45,805 nucleotides of DNA from Anaerostipes faecalis (lineage in GTDB: Bacteria > Bacillota > Clostridia > Lachnospirales > Lachnospiraceae): assembly GCF_018982945.1 (NCBI RefSeq), contig NZ_JABRXE010000013.1, forward strand, positions 1-45,805, given 5' to 3'. The translations under genes were made by a program, and so were the position numbers. Shown piece by piece: positions 28,560 through 36,458 of the stretch. The notes under the pieces were generated by a model. That model was given only the letters and a program-made list of their open reading frames with translations, was not told where the DNA came from and did not search any database. The first letter of the stretch is position 1; every line of letters begins with the position of its first letter.

Positions 28560-28563
28560 AAAA

Positions 28564-28597
28564 AAATCAGCCTCCTTTATTAAAGTATGGCTGATTT
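28564..28597 (-). terminator. Cupin terminator overlapping a ribosome-binding site
   Basis: AAATCAGCC (28564-28572) pairs perfectly with GGCTGATTT (28589-28597). On the minus strand it is followed by seven T and then the ATG of the 71-residue gene (28559). The AAGGAGG site of that gene is in the loop and 3' arm. It thus looks like a terminator for the cupin gene and a possible translational block. Confidence 0.75.
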
Positions 28598-28602
28598 TTA
28601 TT

Positions 28603-28953
28603 TTATTTATCCAATAAGATTAAAGCGATTAAAATTAAATCTTCGTCACCGATATTCTCAACACCATGTCCGCATCCATCTGGTGTATAAGTTGTATCAC
28701 CGGCTTTTACTTCGTATTCATTGCCGTTATCATTGTAGAGACCTTTACCCTGGAGAAAATGATAAGCTTCGCCTTCTCCGTGATGTTCATGATATCCAAA
28801 GGAACATCCTGGAGGAATTACAACCTTTCCAAAAAGGCGGCTACTGTCTTTCATCTCTTCTTTTGTTAGAAAACAAGTTTTGTAAATAGTACCTTTTCCG
28901 CCGCGGGCGTTTTCTACAGCTTCCATTACTACATCTTCACTTTTTAAATACAT
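28603..28953 (-). CDS. Small cupin-domain protein
   Basis: The 116-residue protein is a single beta-barrel cupin. The first motif is GYHEHHGEGEAYHFLQGKG (about 53-71), with the G(X)5HXH(X)3,4E(X)6G pattern of a metal-binding site. The second motif, near residues 93-99 (GCGHGVEN), supplies another His. Members range from isomerases to sensors, so substrate cannot be assigned. The start follows GGAGG. It has its own promoter upstream and a terminator just after the stop. Confidence 0.85.
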   Translation of the reverse strand: MYLKSEDVVMEAVENARGGKGTIYKTCFLTKEEMKDSSRLFGKVVIPPGCSFGYHEHHGEGEAYHFLQGKGLYNDNGNEYEVKAGDTTYTPDGCGHGVENIGDEDLILIALILLDK

Positions 28954-28989
28954 AACACTACCTCCATACCGGTTTATTTAGATAAGTCT

Positions 28990-29018
28990 AGTATAAATGC
29001 TTTGAAAAGAAAAAACAA
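28990..29018 (-). promoter_or_regulatory. Promoter of the cupin gene
   Basis: Minus-strand TTGTTT (29013-29018), 17 nt, TATACT (28990-28995), about 37 nt before the start codon. Confidence 0.6.
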
Positions 29019-29109
29019 TGGTAGTCTTAAATGACAAGAGCTGTGGATTGGATTAGCTTTCAGGAAGTAAAAGTATGATGAAGGAATAATAAATTCTAAT
29101 GGTTATTTG

Positions 29110-29139
29110 TGATTGAAAATGATTGACTTTGATTGAATT
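29110..29139 (+). promoter_or_regulatory. Candidate FruR operator: three 10-bp direct repeats
   Basis: TGATTGAAAA, TGATTGACTT and TGATTGAATT lie head-to-tail with exact 10-bp spacing, one helical turn each. They overlap the -35 (29123-29128) of the fruR promoter, as expected for a DeoR-family autorepressor. Confidence 0.65.
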
Positions 29140-29150
29140 GGTGGTATAAT
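29123..29150 (+). promoter_or_regulatory. Promoter of fruR-fruK
   Basis: TTGACT (29123-29128), 16 nt, TATAAT (29145-29150), 28 nt before the start codon. Confidence 0.7.
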
Positions 29151-29178
29151 GAAAGCATAATAAATTAGAGGTGATCAT

Positions 29179-29922
29179 ATGTTGGCACAGGAAAGATTTG
29201 AAAAGATATTGGAACTGCTGAGAAAAGAACAGTCAGTGTCTGTGTCAGATTTGACGAGACAATTGAATACTTCAGAATCTACCATTCGTAGAGATTTAAC
29301 AGCATTGGATAAGCAGGGATTGCTGATCAAGGTTCATGGAGGAGCAACGGCTGTTAAAAGCGTATTTGCACTGGAAGAAGCTGTAACTTTAAAATCCAAA
29401 AAGAATCTGGATGAAAAAAGGAAGATTGCTCAATATGCAGCCGATCTGGTAAGTTCCAACGATTTTGTTTATATTGACGCCGGAACAACGACAGAATTTA
29501 TGATTGACTATCTGAAAGAACAGGATGTAACTTATGTAACCAATGGAATCGGACATGCAAGGAAACTGATGAATGCGGGATTTCATGTGATTCTGATTGG
29601 AGGAGAGATCAAAGCTGTGACAGAGGCTGTCGTAGGAGATGATGCTTTGGAAAATCTGGAAAAATATAATTTTACCAAAGGATTTTTTGGAACCAATGGA
29701 ATAGATGGAGATCGTGGTTTAACAACCCCTGATTTGAAAGAAGCATCGGTAAAGAGAAAAGCTCTCAGTCATTGCAGAGAAGTTTATATTCTGGCAGATC
29801 ACTCCAAATTTCACAATATATCGTCTGTAAAGTTTGGAAATATCGAAGATGCAGTTATTATTACAGATCAGTTAAAGAATAAAGATTTGAATCACCTGAC
29901 AACCATTAAGGAGGTATTTTAA
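29179..29922 (+). CDS. fruR: DeoR-family transcriptional regulator (FruR-like)
   Basis: The 247-residue regulator has an N-terminal DeoR helix-turn-helix (VSVSDLTRQLNTSESTIRRDLTALDKQGLL, about 19-50) and a C-terminal sugar-phosphate sensing domain with DAGTTTEFM, TNGIGHARKLM, LIGGEIK and the late block ILADHSKFH. Its stop codon directly abuts the ATG of fruK, so it probably controls that gene and responds to fructose 1-phosphate or a related ester. Three direct repeats overlap its promoter. A lacR-type ligand is an alternative. Confidence 0.88.
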   Translation: MLAQERFEKILELLRKEQSVSVSDLTRQLNTSESTIRRDLTALDKQGLLIKVHGGATAVKSVFALEEAVTLKSKKNLDEKRKIAQYAADLVSSNDFVYIDAGTTTEFMIDYLKEQDVTYVTNGIGHARKLMNAGFHVILIGGEIKAVTEAVVGDDALENLEKYNFTKGFFGTNGIDGDRGLTTPDLKEASVKRKALSHCREVYILADHSKFHNISSVKFGNIEDAVIITDQLKNKDLNHLTTIKEVF

Positions 29923-30828
29923 ATGATTTACACAGTAACATTCAACCCGGCTATTGACTATGTAATTAAAGTTGATGATCTAACACTTGGTATGGTAAAT
30001 CGTACAACAAGAGAGGATATGTATTGTGGAGGAAAAGGAATTAACGTTTCCAATGTTTTATCTAATCTTGGAATTGATAGTGTAGGACTTGGATTTATTG
30101 CAGGGTTTACAGGAGATGCTATTGAAGCTGGAGCAAAAGAACTTGGATTTACTCCTGATTTTATCCGTCTCCGTGAAGGTATGACAAGAATTAATGTTAA
30201 GATTAAATCCAATGAAGAAAGTGAAATCAACGGATTGGGACCTGTAATTCATGATGATGAGCTGGAAAAGATGTTTGATAAACTGGATCAGCTTAAGGAC
30301 GGTGATATGCTTGTTCTTGCAGGAAGTATTCCGGCAAGTCTTCCAGAAGATATTTATGAAAGAATTATGAAACGTCTTCAGGAAAAAGATATTCAGATCG
30401 TTGTAGATGCAACAAAAGATTTGTTATTAAATGTATTAAAATACCATCCGTTTTTAATTAAACCAAATAATCACGAACTGGGTGAGATGTTTGGGGTAGT
30501 ATTAAAAAATAATGATGAAATTATTGAGTATGCGAAAAAACTTCAGGAAAAAGGAGCAAGAAATGTACTGGTATCCATGGCAGGAGATGGAGCAATCCTA
30601 ATTACAGAAGCGGGAGAAGTACATATTTCCCCTTGTCCAAAAGGTGAAGTTAAGAACTCTGTAGGAGCAGGAGATTCCATGGTTGCAGGATTTATAACAG
30701 GATATTTAAGAAGCAATGGAGATTATAATGAAGCATTAAAGATGGGAACTGCTGCAGGAAGTGCAAGTGCATTTTCAGAAGATCTTGCTACTGGTGAAAA
30801 AATTATGGAATTATATAAACAATTGTAA
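29923..30828 (+). CDS. fruK: 1-phosphofructokinase
   Basis: The 301-residue PfkB-family kinase converts fructose 1-phosphate to fructose 1,6-bisphosphate. It starts MIYTVTFNPAIDYVI, with GGKGINVSNVLSNLG (about 32-46) binding sugar phosphate and GAGDSMVAGFITG near 247-259 carrying the catalytic Asp. Tagatose 6-phosphate kinase (LacC) is close and cannot be excluded. A fructose EIIABC gene usually follows; here it does not. Confidence 0.9.
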   Translation: MIYTVTFNPAIDYVIKVDDLTLGMVNRTTREDMYCGGKGINVSNVLSNLGIDSVGLGFIAGFTGDAIEAGAKELGFTPDFIRLREGMTRINVKIKSNEESEINGLGPVIHDDELEKMFDKLDQLKDGDMLVLAGSIPASLPEDIYERIMKRLQEKDIQIVVDATKDLLLNVLKYHPFLIKPNNHELGEMFGVVLKNNDEIIEYAKKLQEKGARNVLVSMAGDGAILITEAGEVHISPCPKGEVKNSVGAGDSMVAGFITGYLRSNGDYNEALKMGTAAGSASAFSEDLATGEKIMELYKQL

Positions 30829-30870
30829 TATTTATCCAATAGTAATAGAAATGTAATATAAATATGATAG

Positions 30871-30908
30871 AATGAGCTTGAGTGAACAACCAGGCTCATT
30901 TTGTTTTA
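30871..30908 (+). terminator. Terminator after fruK
   Basis: AATGAGC (30871-30877) pairs with GCTCATT (30894-30900), followed by TTGTTTT. It lies about 43 nt past the fruK stop codon and 19 nt before the next gene. Confidence 0.6.
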
Positions 30909-30918
30909 GGAGAAGATT

Positions 30919-31470
30919 ATGACAAAAAATCAGGCAAGAAAATTAGTTAGTCAGAGAAAAAAAGAATTGTCTATGGAGTATAAAGAAAAGGCAAATCAGT
31001 CAATTTTAAGACAGGTTTTGCAATTGACTGAATATAAGAATGCAGAGACGCTTTTTTGCTATGTGAGTATGGAAGATGAAGTTAATACATGGCCAATTCT
31101 GGGATTTGCCCTGGAACAGGGAAAACGGGTTGGCGTACCTTTATGCATCAGTAAAGGAGTTATGGAGATAAGACAGATAAATTTATTTGATGATTTGGAA
31201 AAAGGGGCTTATGGAATCATGGAACCAAAAAAAACATGTCCTTTAATAGATGCTTCTGATATAGAACTTGGTATTATTCCTTGTGTCTCAGCAGATATGG
31301 AGAAAAGAAGACTTGGGCATGGAGCAGGGTTCTATGACCGTTATCTTCAGAATACAGTTTTTCCCAAAGTCCTTCTATGCTGGAAAAAGCTAATGATTTC
31401 TCAAATTCCAACGGATGAACATGATATAAAGATGGATCGGATTATTTTTGAAGCAGATGAAATATTTTGA
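30919..31470 (+). CDS. 5-formyltetrahydrofolate cyclo-ligase
   Basis: The 183-residue enzyme converts 5-formyl-THF to 5,10-methenyl-THF using ATP. The N-terminal RKLVSQRKKEL segment and the central FCYVSMEDEVNTWPIL are typical. The signature GHGAGFYDRYL (about 134-144) contains the phosphate-binding glycines. Length is normal. GGAG precedes the ATG. It appears as a single gene. Confidence 0.93.
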   Translation: MTKNQARKLVSQRKKELSMEYKEKANQSILRQVLQLTEYKNAETLFCYVSMEDEVNTWPILGFALEQGKRVGVPLCISKGVMEIRQINLFDDLEKGAYGIMEPKKTCPLIDASDIELGIIPCVSADMEKRRLGHGAGFYDRYLQNTVFPKVLLCWKKLMISQIPTDEHDIKMDRIIFEADEIF

Positions 31471-31491
31471 AGCTGAGATTTGTATTAATAT

Positions 31492-31596
31492 AAAAAGAAG
31501 AAAGGAACATTTTATATTAAGGTTTCTGAGGATGGAAAAACATCCGATGGTGTCTATGCTGTTTATTATGGTCATTGTTATTTTTTGAGGAGGTAG
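31492..31596 (+). pseudogene. Remnant of a paralogue of the next secreted protein
   Basis: In the gap before the secreted protein, one frame reads KKKKGTFYIKVSEDGKTSDG and then VYAVYYG before a TAG at 31594. This matches the last residues of the next gene, KATYYVKVSKVGKRTNGYYYVKF, position by position with many identities. No start or upstream coding part is seen, so it is probably the tail of a deleted tandem copy. Confidence 0.6.
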
Positions 31597-31600
31597 AATA

Positions 31601-32761
31601 ATGAAAAAAATATTGAAAGTATGTCTGGCTATTATATGTTGCGTTATATTGTTATTTCCTGTTACGTATGTAAGTGCTGCAGAAGATTTTATTGCTCCAC
31701 AGGATGTTTTTAAGATTGCACAGAAAAAGATTGAAAAGAAAGGCAAAAAAACTGAACCTGAAGAATGGAACAGACCAGAAATCAAATCATATCGTTTTGA
31801 TTCTGCTATTGATGCGTTAAAATATATGTTAACTGGAGGAATGAAATATTATAATGAGAATTTTTTTAAAGAAAATAATAAAATAAAAGTAACTGTTGTG
31901 GAAAGTGGTACTTTATTTTTATCAGTTTCTTATGAAAATCAGGGCAGAACAGCTTTGTATAATAAGGATATGAAGTTCATGGGGAATATCCCTGAAGATA
32001 CGGGAACATATATAGAAGTTGATGCAAAAGCCGGAGATGTTTTCTATGTAGAGATGCCTTCTCATACTAAAGAAGCCTTTGTAATGACATATACTTTGAA
32101 AAATGATTTTTATACATTAACAGATGATAGTATTCATCTGCAAAAGGGAAAAGGAACACCGACTTATCATACATTTACATTAAAGAAACGTTCTGTTGCA
32201 TATATGAAACTGTCACCTGTTACAGAGAATGGAGGGACTGTAGTATCTTATATTCAAAGAAGAATAAAAGGAAAATGGGTGCCAATTGGAAAGACTTATT
32301 ATACAACGGCTGAGGACATTACAATCTGCACATATGGATTGAAAGCAGGCACTTACCGACTGATATTAAAGGCAGGAACCAATCAGGCGTGTACAGTTGA
32401 ATATATCAATGAACCTCACAAAAAAAGTGTAACCTATAGTAAATCAAAAGCAGTTAATATCAGATCAAGGGAGACCAAAGAGAATGTTTATACAACCGGA
32501 GAAAAAGCATCCCGATGGTATAAAATAAAAGTAACATCTGCTAAAAAGAGAAGAGCTATTGTATTAAATGGTGATGCAGATAATGGAAAGTTTAAATTTA
32601 CTATTTACCGTTATGGAAGAAAAAAACCGGTAAAAACCAAAACACTGACAGGCGACAGTACATATTCATATAAGCTGCCAAAAACAAAGGCAACATATTA
32701 TGTCAAAGTCTCAAAAGTTGGGAAAAGAACCAATGGATATTACTATGTGAAGTTTAAATAG
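31601..32761 (+). CDS. Secreted protein of unknown function
   Basis: The 386-residue protein has a clear signal peptide (MKKILKVCLAIICCVILLFP, cleavage likely after VSAA near residue 27). The mature part is Lys- and Tyr-rich with beta-strand character. Two halves (about 150-260 and 270-386) show related phrases such as GTYRLILKAGTNQACTVEY and ATYYVKVSKVGKRTNGYYY, like bacterial pre-peptidase C-terminal or Ig-like repeats. It has no sortase motif. AGGAGG precedes the ATG. Its gene lies just after a remnant of a similar C-terminus. Confidence 0.75.
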   Translation: MKKILKVCLAIICCVILLFPVTYVSAAEDFIAPQDVFKIAQKKIEKKGKKTEPEEWNRPEIKSYRFDSAIDALKYMLTGGMKYYNENFFKENNKIKVTVVESGTLFLSVSYENQGRTALYNKDMKFMGNIPEDTGTYIEVDAKAGDVFYVEMPSHTKEAFVMTYTLKNDFYTLTDDSIHLQKGKGTPTYHTFTLKKRSVAYMKLSPVTENGGTVVSYIQRRIKGKWVPIGKTYYTTAEDITICTYGLKAGTYRLILKAGTNQACTVEYINEPHKKSVTYSKSKAVNIRSRETKENVYTTGEKASRWYKIKVTSAKKRRAIVLNGDADNGKFKFTIYRYGRKKPVKTKTLTGDSTYSYKLPKTKATYYVKVSKVGKRTNGYYYVKFK

Positions 32762-32782
32762 AATATAAGAATGATACAACAT

Positions 32783-32840
32783 AAAAAAGGGCGTGTTGCA
32801 GAAGCTGATATTTAATCAGCATCTCTCACGTCCTTTCTTT
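32783..32840. terminator. Bidirectional terminator between the secreted protein and murG
   Basis: Two nested hairpins: an outer GGGCGTG/CACGTCC stem with one mismatch (32789-32795 with 32827-32833) and an inner GCTGAT/ATCAGC stem (32804-32809 with 32815-32820). Six A at 32783-32788 give a T run on minus for murG. Plus has CTTTCTTT for the secreted-protein gene. Confidence 0.7.
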
Positions 32841-32849
32841 GTACAGATA

Positions 32850-33920
32850 TTACCTTTTTGAAGCCAGTTTATTTGCAAGATTTACAATGGTCTCAATTGG
32901 ATTGGCCAGTTCACTATGGTTCATAGCATCAATGTAACTCTGGCGGTTGGCATATACTGTGTTAACAGCATTTAGCAATGTCTCGCTGGTCACATCTTTT
33001 TCCTGAAGTACATAGCTGTATCCTTGTTTTTCGAAAGATTCAGCATTGAGAATCTGATCACCACGGCTGGCTTCCAGTCCAAGTGGAATCAGAATATTTG
33101 GTTTTCTTAAAGAAAGAAGTTCACAAATAGCATTAGCTCCAGCCCGGGATACAACAATATCTGCGCAGGCAAAATAATGTTTTAATTCCTTCTTGACATA
33201 TTCAAATTGTTTATAGCCTTGTGTGTCAGCTAATGTCTGATCCAGATTACCACGACCACATAGGTGGATAATCTGGTATTTTTCCAGGAGCTGATCCATA
33301 TTATCACGGATGGCACGATTTATTGCCACAGAGCCAAGGCTTCCACCAATAACAAGAAGAACTGGTTTATCTTGTGAAAAGTTACAGAGTTTTAAACCTT
33401 CTTCCTTTTTTCCCTGGAATAATTCCTCGCGAATTGGAGATCCGGTAAGTACAGCTTTGCCTTCCGGAAGATGTTCTACAGTTTCAGGAAAATTACAGCA
33501 GATTTTGCTGGCACTTGGAATACTAAGCTTATTGGCAAGACCAGGAGTCATATCAGATTCATGAATGATAACCGGTATTTTTCTTTTTTTGGCTGCCATT
33601 ACAACAGGAACAGTTACAAAGCCGCCTTTTGAAAAGATTACATCTGGTTTTAATCTGGATAAGAGTTTTCCTGCTTCAAAATATCCTTTAATAACACGAA
33701 ATGGATCGGTAAAGTTTTTTAAATCAAAATATCTGCGGAGTTTTCCTGAGGAAATTCCATAATAAGGGATTCCAATATCTTCTATCAATTTTTTTTCCAT
33801 ACCATTGTAAGAACCAATATAGGAAATTTCATACCCTTCATCAATTAATTTTGGGACAAGAGCCATATTTGGGGTAACATGGCCGGCAGTACCTCCACCT
33901 GTTAATACAATACGTTTCAT
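32850..33920 (-). CDS. murG: UDP-N-acetylglucosamine-N-acetylmuramyl pentapeptide transferase MurG
   Basis: The 356-residue GT28 glycosyltransferase makes lipid II from lipid I at the inner face of the membrane. The N-terminal G-loop is GGGTAGH (8-14). HESDMTPGLANKL is the conserved HE-containing block (wild-type families have HEQN; here HESD). The second G-loop is LVIGGSLGS and the C-domain block SRAGANAICELLSL. Length is normal. It lies outside any division or cell wall cluster, with a TSCPD protein 13 nt upstream on the same strand. Confidence 0.94.
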   Translation of the reverse strand: MKRIVLTGGGTAGHVTPNMALVPKLIDEGYEISYIGSYNGMEKKLIEDIGIPYYGISSGKLRRYFDLKNFTDPFRVIKGYFEAGKLLSRLKPDVIFSKGGFVTVPVVMAAKKRKIPVIIHESDMTPGLANKLSIPSASKICCNFPETVEHLPEGKAVLTGSPIREELFQGKKEEGLKLCNFSQDKPVLLVIGGSLGSVAINRAIRDNMDQLLEKYQIIHLCGRGNLDQTLADTQGYKQFEYVKKELKHYFACADIVVSRAGANAICELLSLRKPNILIPLGLEASRGDQILNAESFEKQGYSYVLQEKDVTSETLLNAVNTVYANRQSYIDAMNHSELANPIETIVNLANKLASKR

Positions 33921-33933
33921 AACGCCTCCTGAT

Positions 33934-34179
33934 TTACTGATTTTGTTTATATGCCTTTAATGCCAGTGATAACTGGTCAGGGCAGGATGTACCACGGAAA
34001 CCACATTGGATACCGGATAATTTGTCAATGACTTCATCTACTGGCCGTCCTTTGGCTAAAGCTGCCACGCCGGTGGTATTTCCCTGACATCCGCCATGAA
34101 ATTTAAGATCAGTAATAATACCTTCTGCTATTTCAAATTCAATGGCACTGGAACAGGTTCCTTTTGTTTTATATATCAT
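33934..34179 (-). CDS. TSCPD domain protein (TIGR03905-like)
   Basis: The 81-residue single-domain protein has four conserved cysteines: C9 in GTCSSAIEF, one in GGCQGNT and two in QCGFRGTSCPDQL, suggesting metal binding. The name-giving TSCPD motif is present. In ribonucleotide reductases a similar domain forms the C-terminus, but stand-alone members have no established role. The start follows AGGAGG and it is upstream of murG in one unit. Confidence 0.88.
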   Translation of the reverse strand: MIYKTKGTCSSAIEFEIAEGIITDLKFHGGCQGNTTGVAALAKGRPVDEVIDKLSGIQCGFRGTSCPDQLSLALKAYKQNQ

Positions 34180-34247
34180 GATGTATACCTCCTGTTTTTA
34201 TATAATATGTTAATAATAAGAATATAATAATTTTAGTCTTTCTGGAT

Positions 34248-34256
34248 ATTATATCA
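34248..34256 (-). promoter_or_regulatory. Extended -10 promoter of the TSCPD-murG unit
   Basis: On the minus strand, TGATATAAT (extended -10) lies about 69 nt before the TSCPD start codon. No convincing -35 is seen. Confidence 0.5.
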
Positions 34257-34276
34257 TAGTCCATGAAAAAAGAAAA

Positions 34277-34302
34277 ATTTGTCACGATGAAAATTGACAA
34301 AT
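34277..34302. repeat. Inverted repeat between the divergent murG and EIIA units
   Basis: ATTTGTC (34277-34283) and GACAAAT (34296-34302) face each other across 12 nt. The right arm is part of a TTGACA on plus. It could be an operator for either direction. Confidence 0.4.
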
Positions 34303-34398
34303 CTATAAATTCTTTTACTAGCCTGTTAATTTTTTGTATGCTACCATTATTATATAAATAGAAAACTGGTATTACAAAGAAGTGTGAGGTATAGGTAT

Positions 34399-34836
34399 AT
34401 GGGTAACGTATTTGATGAGAATAGCATTTTATTAAATGAATCTTTTGATAATAAGATTACAGCTATTAAAAAAGCAGGACAGATGTTATTAGATCGTGGA
34501 TGTGTAGATCCGGAGTATATTGATGCAATGATTGAGAGAGATGAAAAAGTCTCTGTTTATATTGGAAATGGAGTGGCAATTCCTCATGGTGTTGCAGGTT
34601 CAGAAAAATTTATTAAAGCATCAGGTGTATCTTTTATTCAGGTTCCAGAAGGTGTTGATTTTGGAGAAGGAAAGAAAGCCTATATTGTAATTGGAATTGC
34701 GGGTGTCAATGATGAACATTTGGATATCCTTGCAAAATTGGCGATTACATGTTCTGATCTGGATAAAGTTGAACAGCTTCGCACAGCAGATTCTAAGAAA
34801 AAGGTACTTGATATTTTATCAGATGTAGATGTATAA
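34399..34836 (+). CDS. PTS mannitol/fructose-type EIIA component
   Basis: The 145-residue EIIA protein carries a phospho-relay histidine, H63 in GNGVAIPHGV, in the fructose/mannitol class. The N-terminus (MGNVFDENSILLNESFDNK) resembles MtlF. I start at the ATG at 34399; an in-frame GTG at 34384 is possible but gives an atypical extra tail. No EIIBC, mannitol dehydrogenase or regulator is adjacent, so it is an orphan here and may serve a distant permease or a regulatory role. Confidence 0.88.
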   Translation: MGNVFDENSILLNESFDNKITAIKKAGQMLLDRGCVDPEYIDAMIERDEKVSVYIGNGVAIPHGVAGSEKFIKASGVSFIQVPEGVDFGEGKKAYIVIGIAGVNDEHLDILAKLAITCSDLDKVEQLRTADSKKKVLDILSDVDV

Positions 34837-34867
34837 GGAATTTAAAAACATTTTATTTTAAAATTGA

Positions 34868-34902
34868 AATGTTCTGTATAAATATATACAGAGCATTTTT
34901 TT
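34868..34902 (+). terminator. Terminator after the EIIA gene
   Basis: AATGTTCTGTATA (34868-34880) pairs with TATACAGAGCATT (34885-34897), one G-T pair, followed by seven T. Strong candidate. Confidence 0.85.
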
Positions 34903-34980
34903 GTTGTTACATATATTGACATGTGAAAAGAAAATAGGCAATATAAACATAGAAAATGAATAGTTTAGGAGGAAATATAA

Positions 34981-35676
34981 ATGATTATTGGAATCATTGG
35001 TGCAATGGAAGAAGAGGTCAGTTTACTGATTGATGAAATGGAAGACAAGGAATCTTCATTTCAGGCAGGAATGACTTTTTATAAAGGTATTTTAAAGAAA
35101 AAAGAAGTGGTTGTTGTACAAAGTGGTATTGGAAAAGTTAATATGGCAATTTGTACACAGATTTTAATTGATAAATTTCAGGTGACTCATTTGATTAATA
35201 CGGGTGTAGCAGGAGGTTTGTTCAAAGATATTGAAGTAGGAGATATTGTGATTTCCAGTGATGCTATTCAGCATGATATGGATGCTACAGCTTTTGGATA
35301 TGAATTGGGAATGATTCCAAGGATGGAAGTTTCTATATTTGAAGCAGATCAGCAGCTGGTTGAGCTTGCACAGGAAACATGCAGGGAGGTAAATCCGGAA
35401 ATTCAGTGTTTTGTTGGAAGAGTTGTAAGTGGAGACCAGTTTATTTCTGATAATGAAAAGAAACATCAGTTGATTGAATGTTTTGATGGATATTGTGCTG
35501 AAATGGAAGGTGCAGCTATGGCTCAGGCCGCTTATTTAAATAAAATTCCGTTTATTATTTTACGTGCTATCTCCGATAAGGCCGATCAGGAAGCAACAGG
35601 AAGCTACGAAGAATTTGAAAAAGCAGCAATTAAACATATTGTTCGTCTGGTTCTTGGTATTTTGGACAAAGAGTAG
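34981..35676 (+). CDS. mtnN: 5'-methylthioadenosine/S-adenosylhomocysteine nucleosidase
   Basis: The 231-residue enzyme cleaves MTA and SAH to adenine and the thioribose, recycling methyl-cycle by-products. The catalytic residues are E12 (AMEEEV), E174 with the AEMEGAAMAQ block, and D199 in ISDKAD, matching E12, E174 and D197 of the E. coli enzyme. Length is normal. AGGAGG precedes the ATG. Also called pfs. Confidence 0.95.
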   Translation: MIIGIIGAMEEEVSLLIDEMEDKESSFQAGMTFYKGILKKKEVVVVQSGIGKVNMAICTQILIDKFQVTHLINTGVAGGLFKDIEVGDIVISSDAIQHDMDATAFGYELGMIPRMEVSIFEADQQLVELAQETCREVNPEIQCFVGRVVSGDQFISDNEKKHQLIECFDGYCAEMEGAAMAQAAYLNKIPFIILRAISDKADQEATGSYEEFEKAAIKHIVRLVLGILDKE

Positions 35677-35723
35677 TCTAACTTTGCAGGATGATTTTTC
35701 TTAATTTTCTATAAGCATGCTTT

Positions 35724-35729
35724 TATAAT
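35724..35729 (+). promoter_or_regulatory. Possible -10 of the 229-residue membrane protein gene
   Basis: TATAAT with TTAATT 17 nt upstream (35701-35706). The -35 is poor. It lies 31 nt before the start codon. Confidence 0.4.
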
Positions 35730-35760
35730 AATAATCAAAGAAATAAAAGGAGACAGGCGT

Positions 35761-36450
35761 ATGGGAATTTTAAGGGAAACATATTTTGTACAGGGATTAT
35801 GTGTGTTGGCAGCAGTTGGTCTTTTGACAAAACTGCTGGTATGGAAAAGTTACCGGAAACTTCTTTTGGCTTCTGACCATATGGAACAACCTTCAAGAAA
35901 CTGGATTGGTGTACTAAAGAAAAAGTTTGAAAATTATTATCAGCTGGATGCAAATGTACATAATATTGCATGTATTGTGGATAAGTATTTTGAAAATCAT
36001 AAGATACTGGGGATAAATGCATCCTTCTGGGAGCAGATTCCTGGTTTCTGCAGTATTTTATGTGTTCTGCTGGGATGTATAGGATCTGTAAGGGGAATTG
36101 TTGCTGGAGCAGATCCTTTTTTGTGGATACAAAGTCTGATGATAAGTATTTCGGCGGGTATAGGCATTTTCATGTTAGATTACCTGTTTCGTCTTGATCA
36201 TACAAAACAGTTGATTCGTGCAAATCTGATACATTTTCTGGAAAATGTTATGCCTAATCGGGTTGATAAAACAATAGCAAAAAACCAGAAAAATAAAAAA
36301 GAGCAGCTAAGGCAGAAGGCTGTAATCCAAGAGGAAAAAGAAAAGACGGAGCAAATAGTTGATCATTGGGAGCAGATTGCCAGTGCAAAGGAATTTCATC
36401 TGACACAGGAAGATTTGCAGACATTAAAAGATTTTATAAATGACTTATAA
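35761..36450 (+). CDS. Unknown membrane protein
   Basis: The 229-residue protein is not recognised. It has hydrophobic segments at about 8-26, 94-115 and 122-142, separated by a polar stretch with NYYQLDANVHNIACIVDKYF. The C-terminal about 80 residues form a Lys/Glu-rich coiled-coil-like tail. Similar genes appear in clostridial genomes as conserved hypotheticals (recollection, unverified). AGGAG precedes the ATG. The PdaA gene follows 44 nt later. Confidence 0.65.
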   Translation: MGILRETYFVQGLCVLAAVGLLTKLLVWKSYRKLLLASDHMEQPSRNWIGVLKKKFENYYQLDANVHNIACIVDKYFENHKILGINASFWEQIPGFCSILCVLLGCIGSVRGIVAGADPFLWIQSLMISISAGIGIFMLDYLFRLDHTKQLIRANLIHFLENVMPNRVDKTIAKNQKNKKEQLRQKAVIQEEKEKTEQIVDHWEQIASAKEFHLTQEDLQTLKDFINDL

Positions 36451-36458
36451 ACCCCGGA

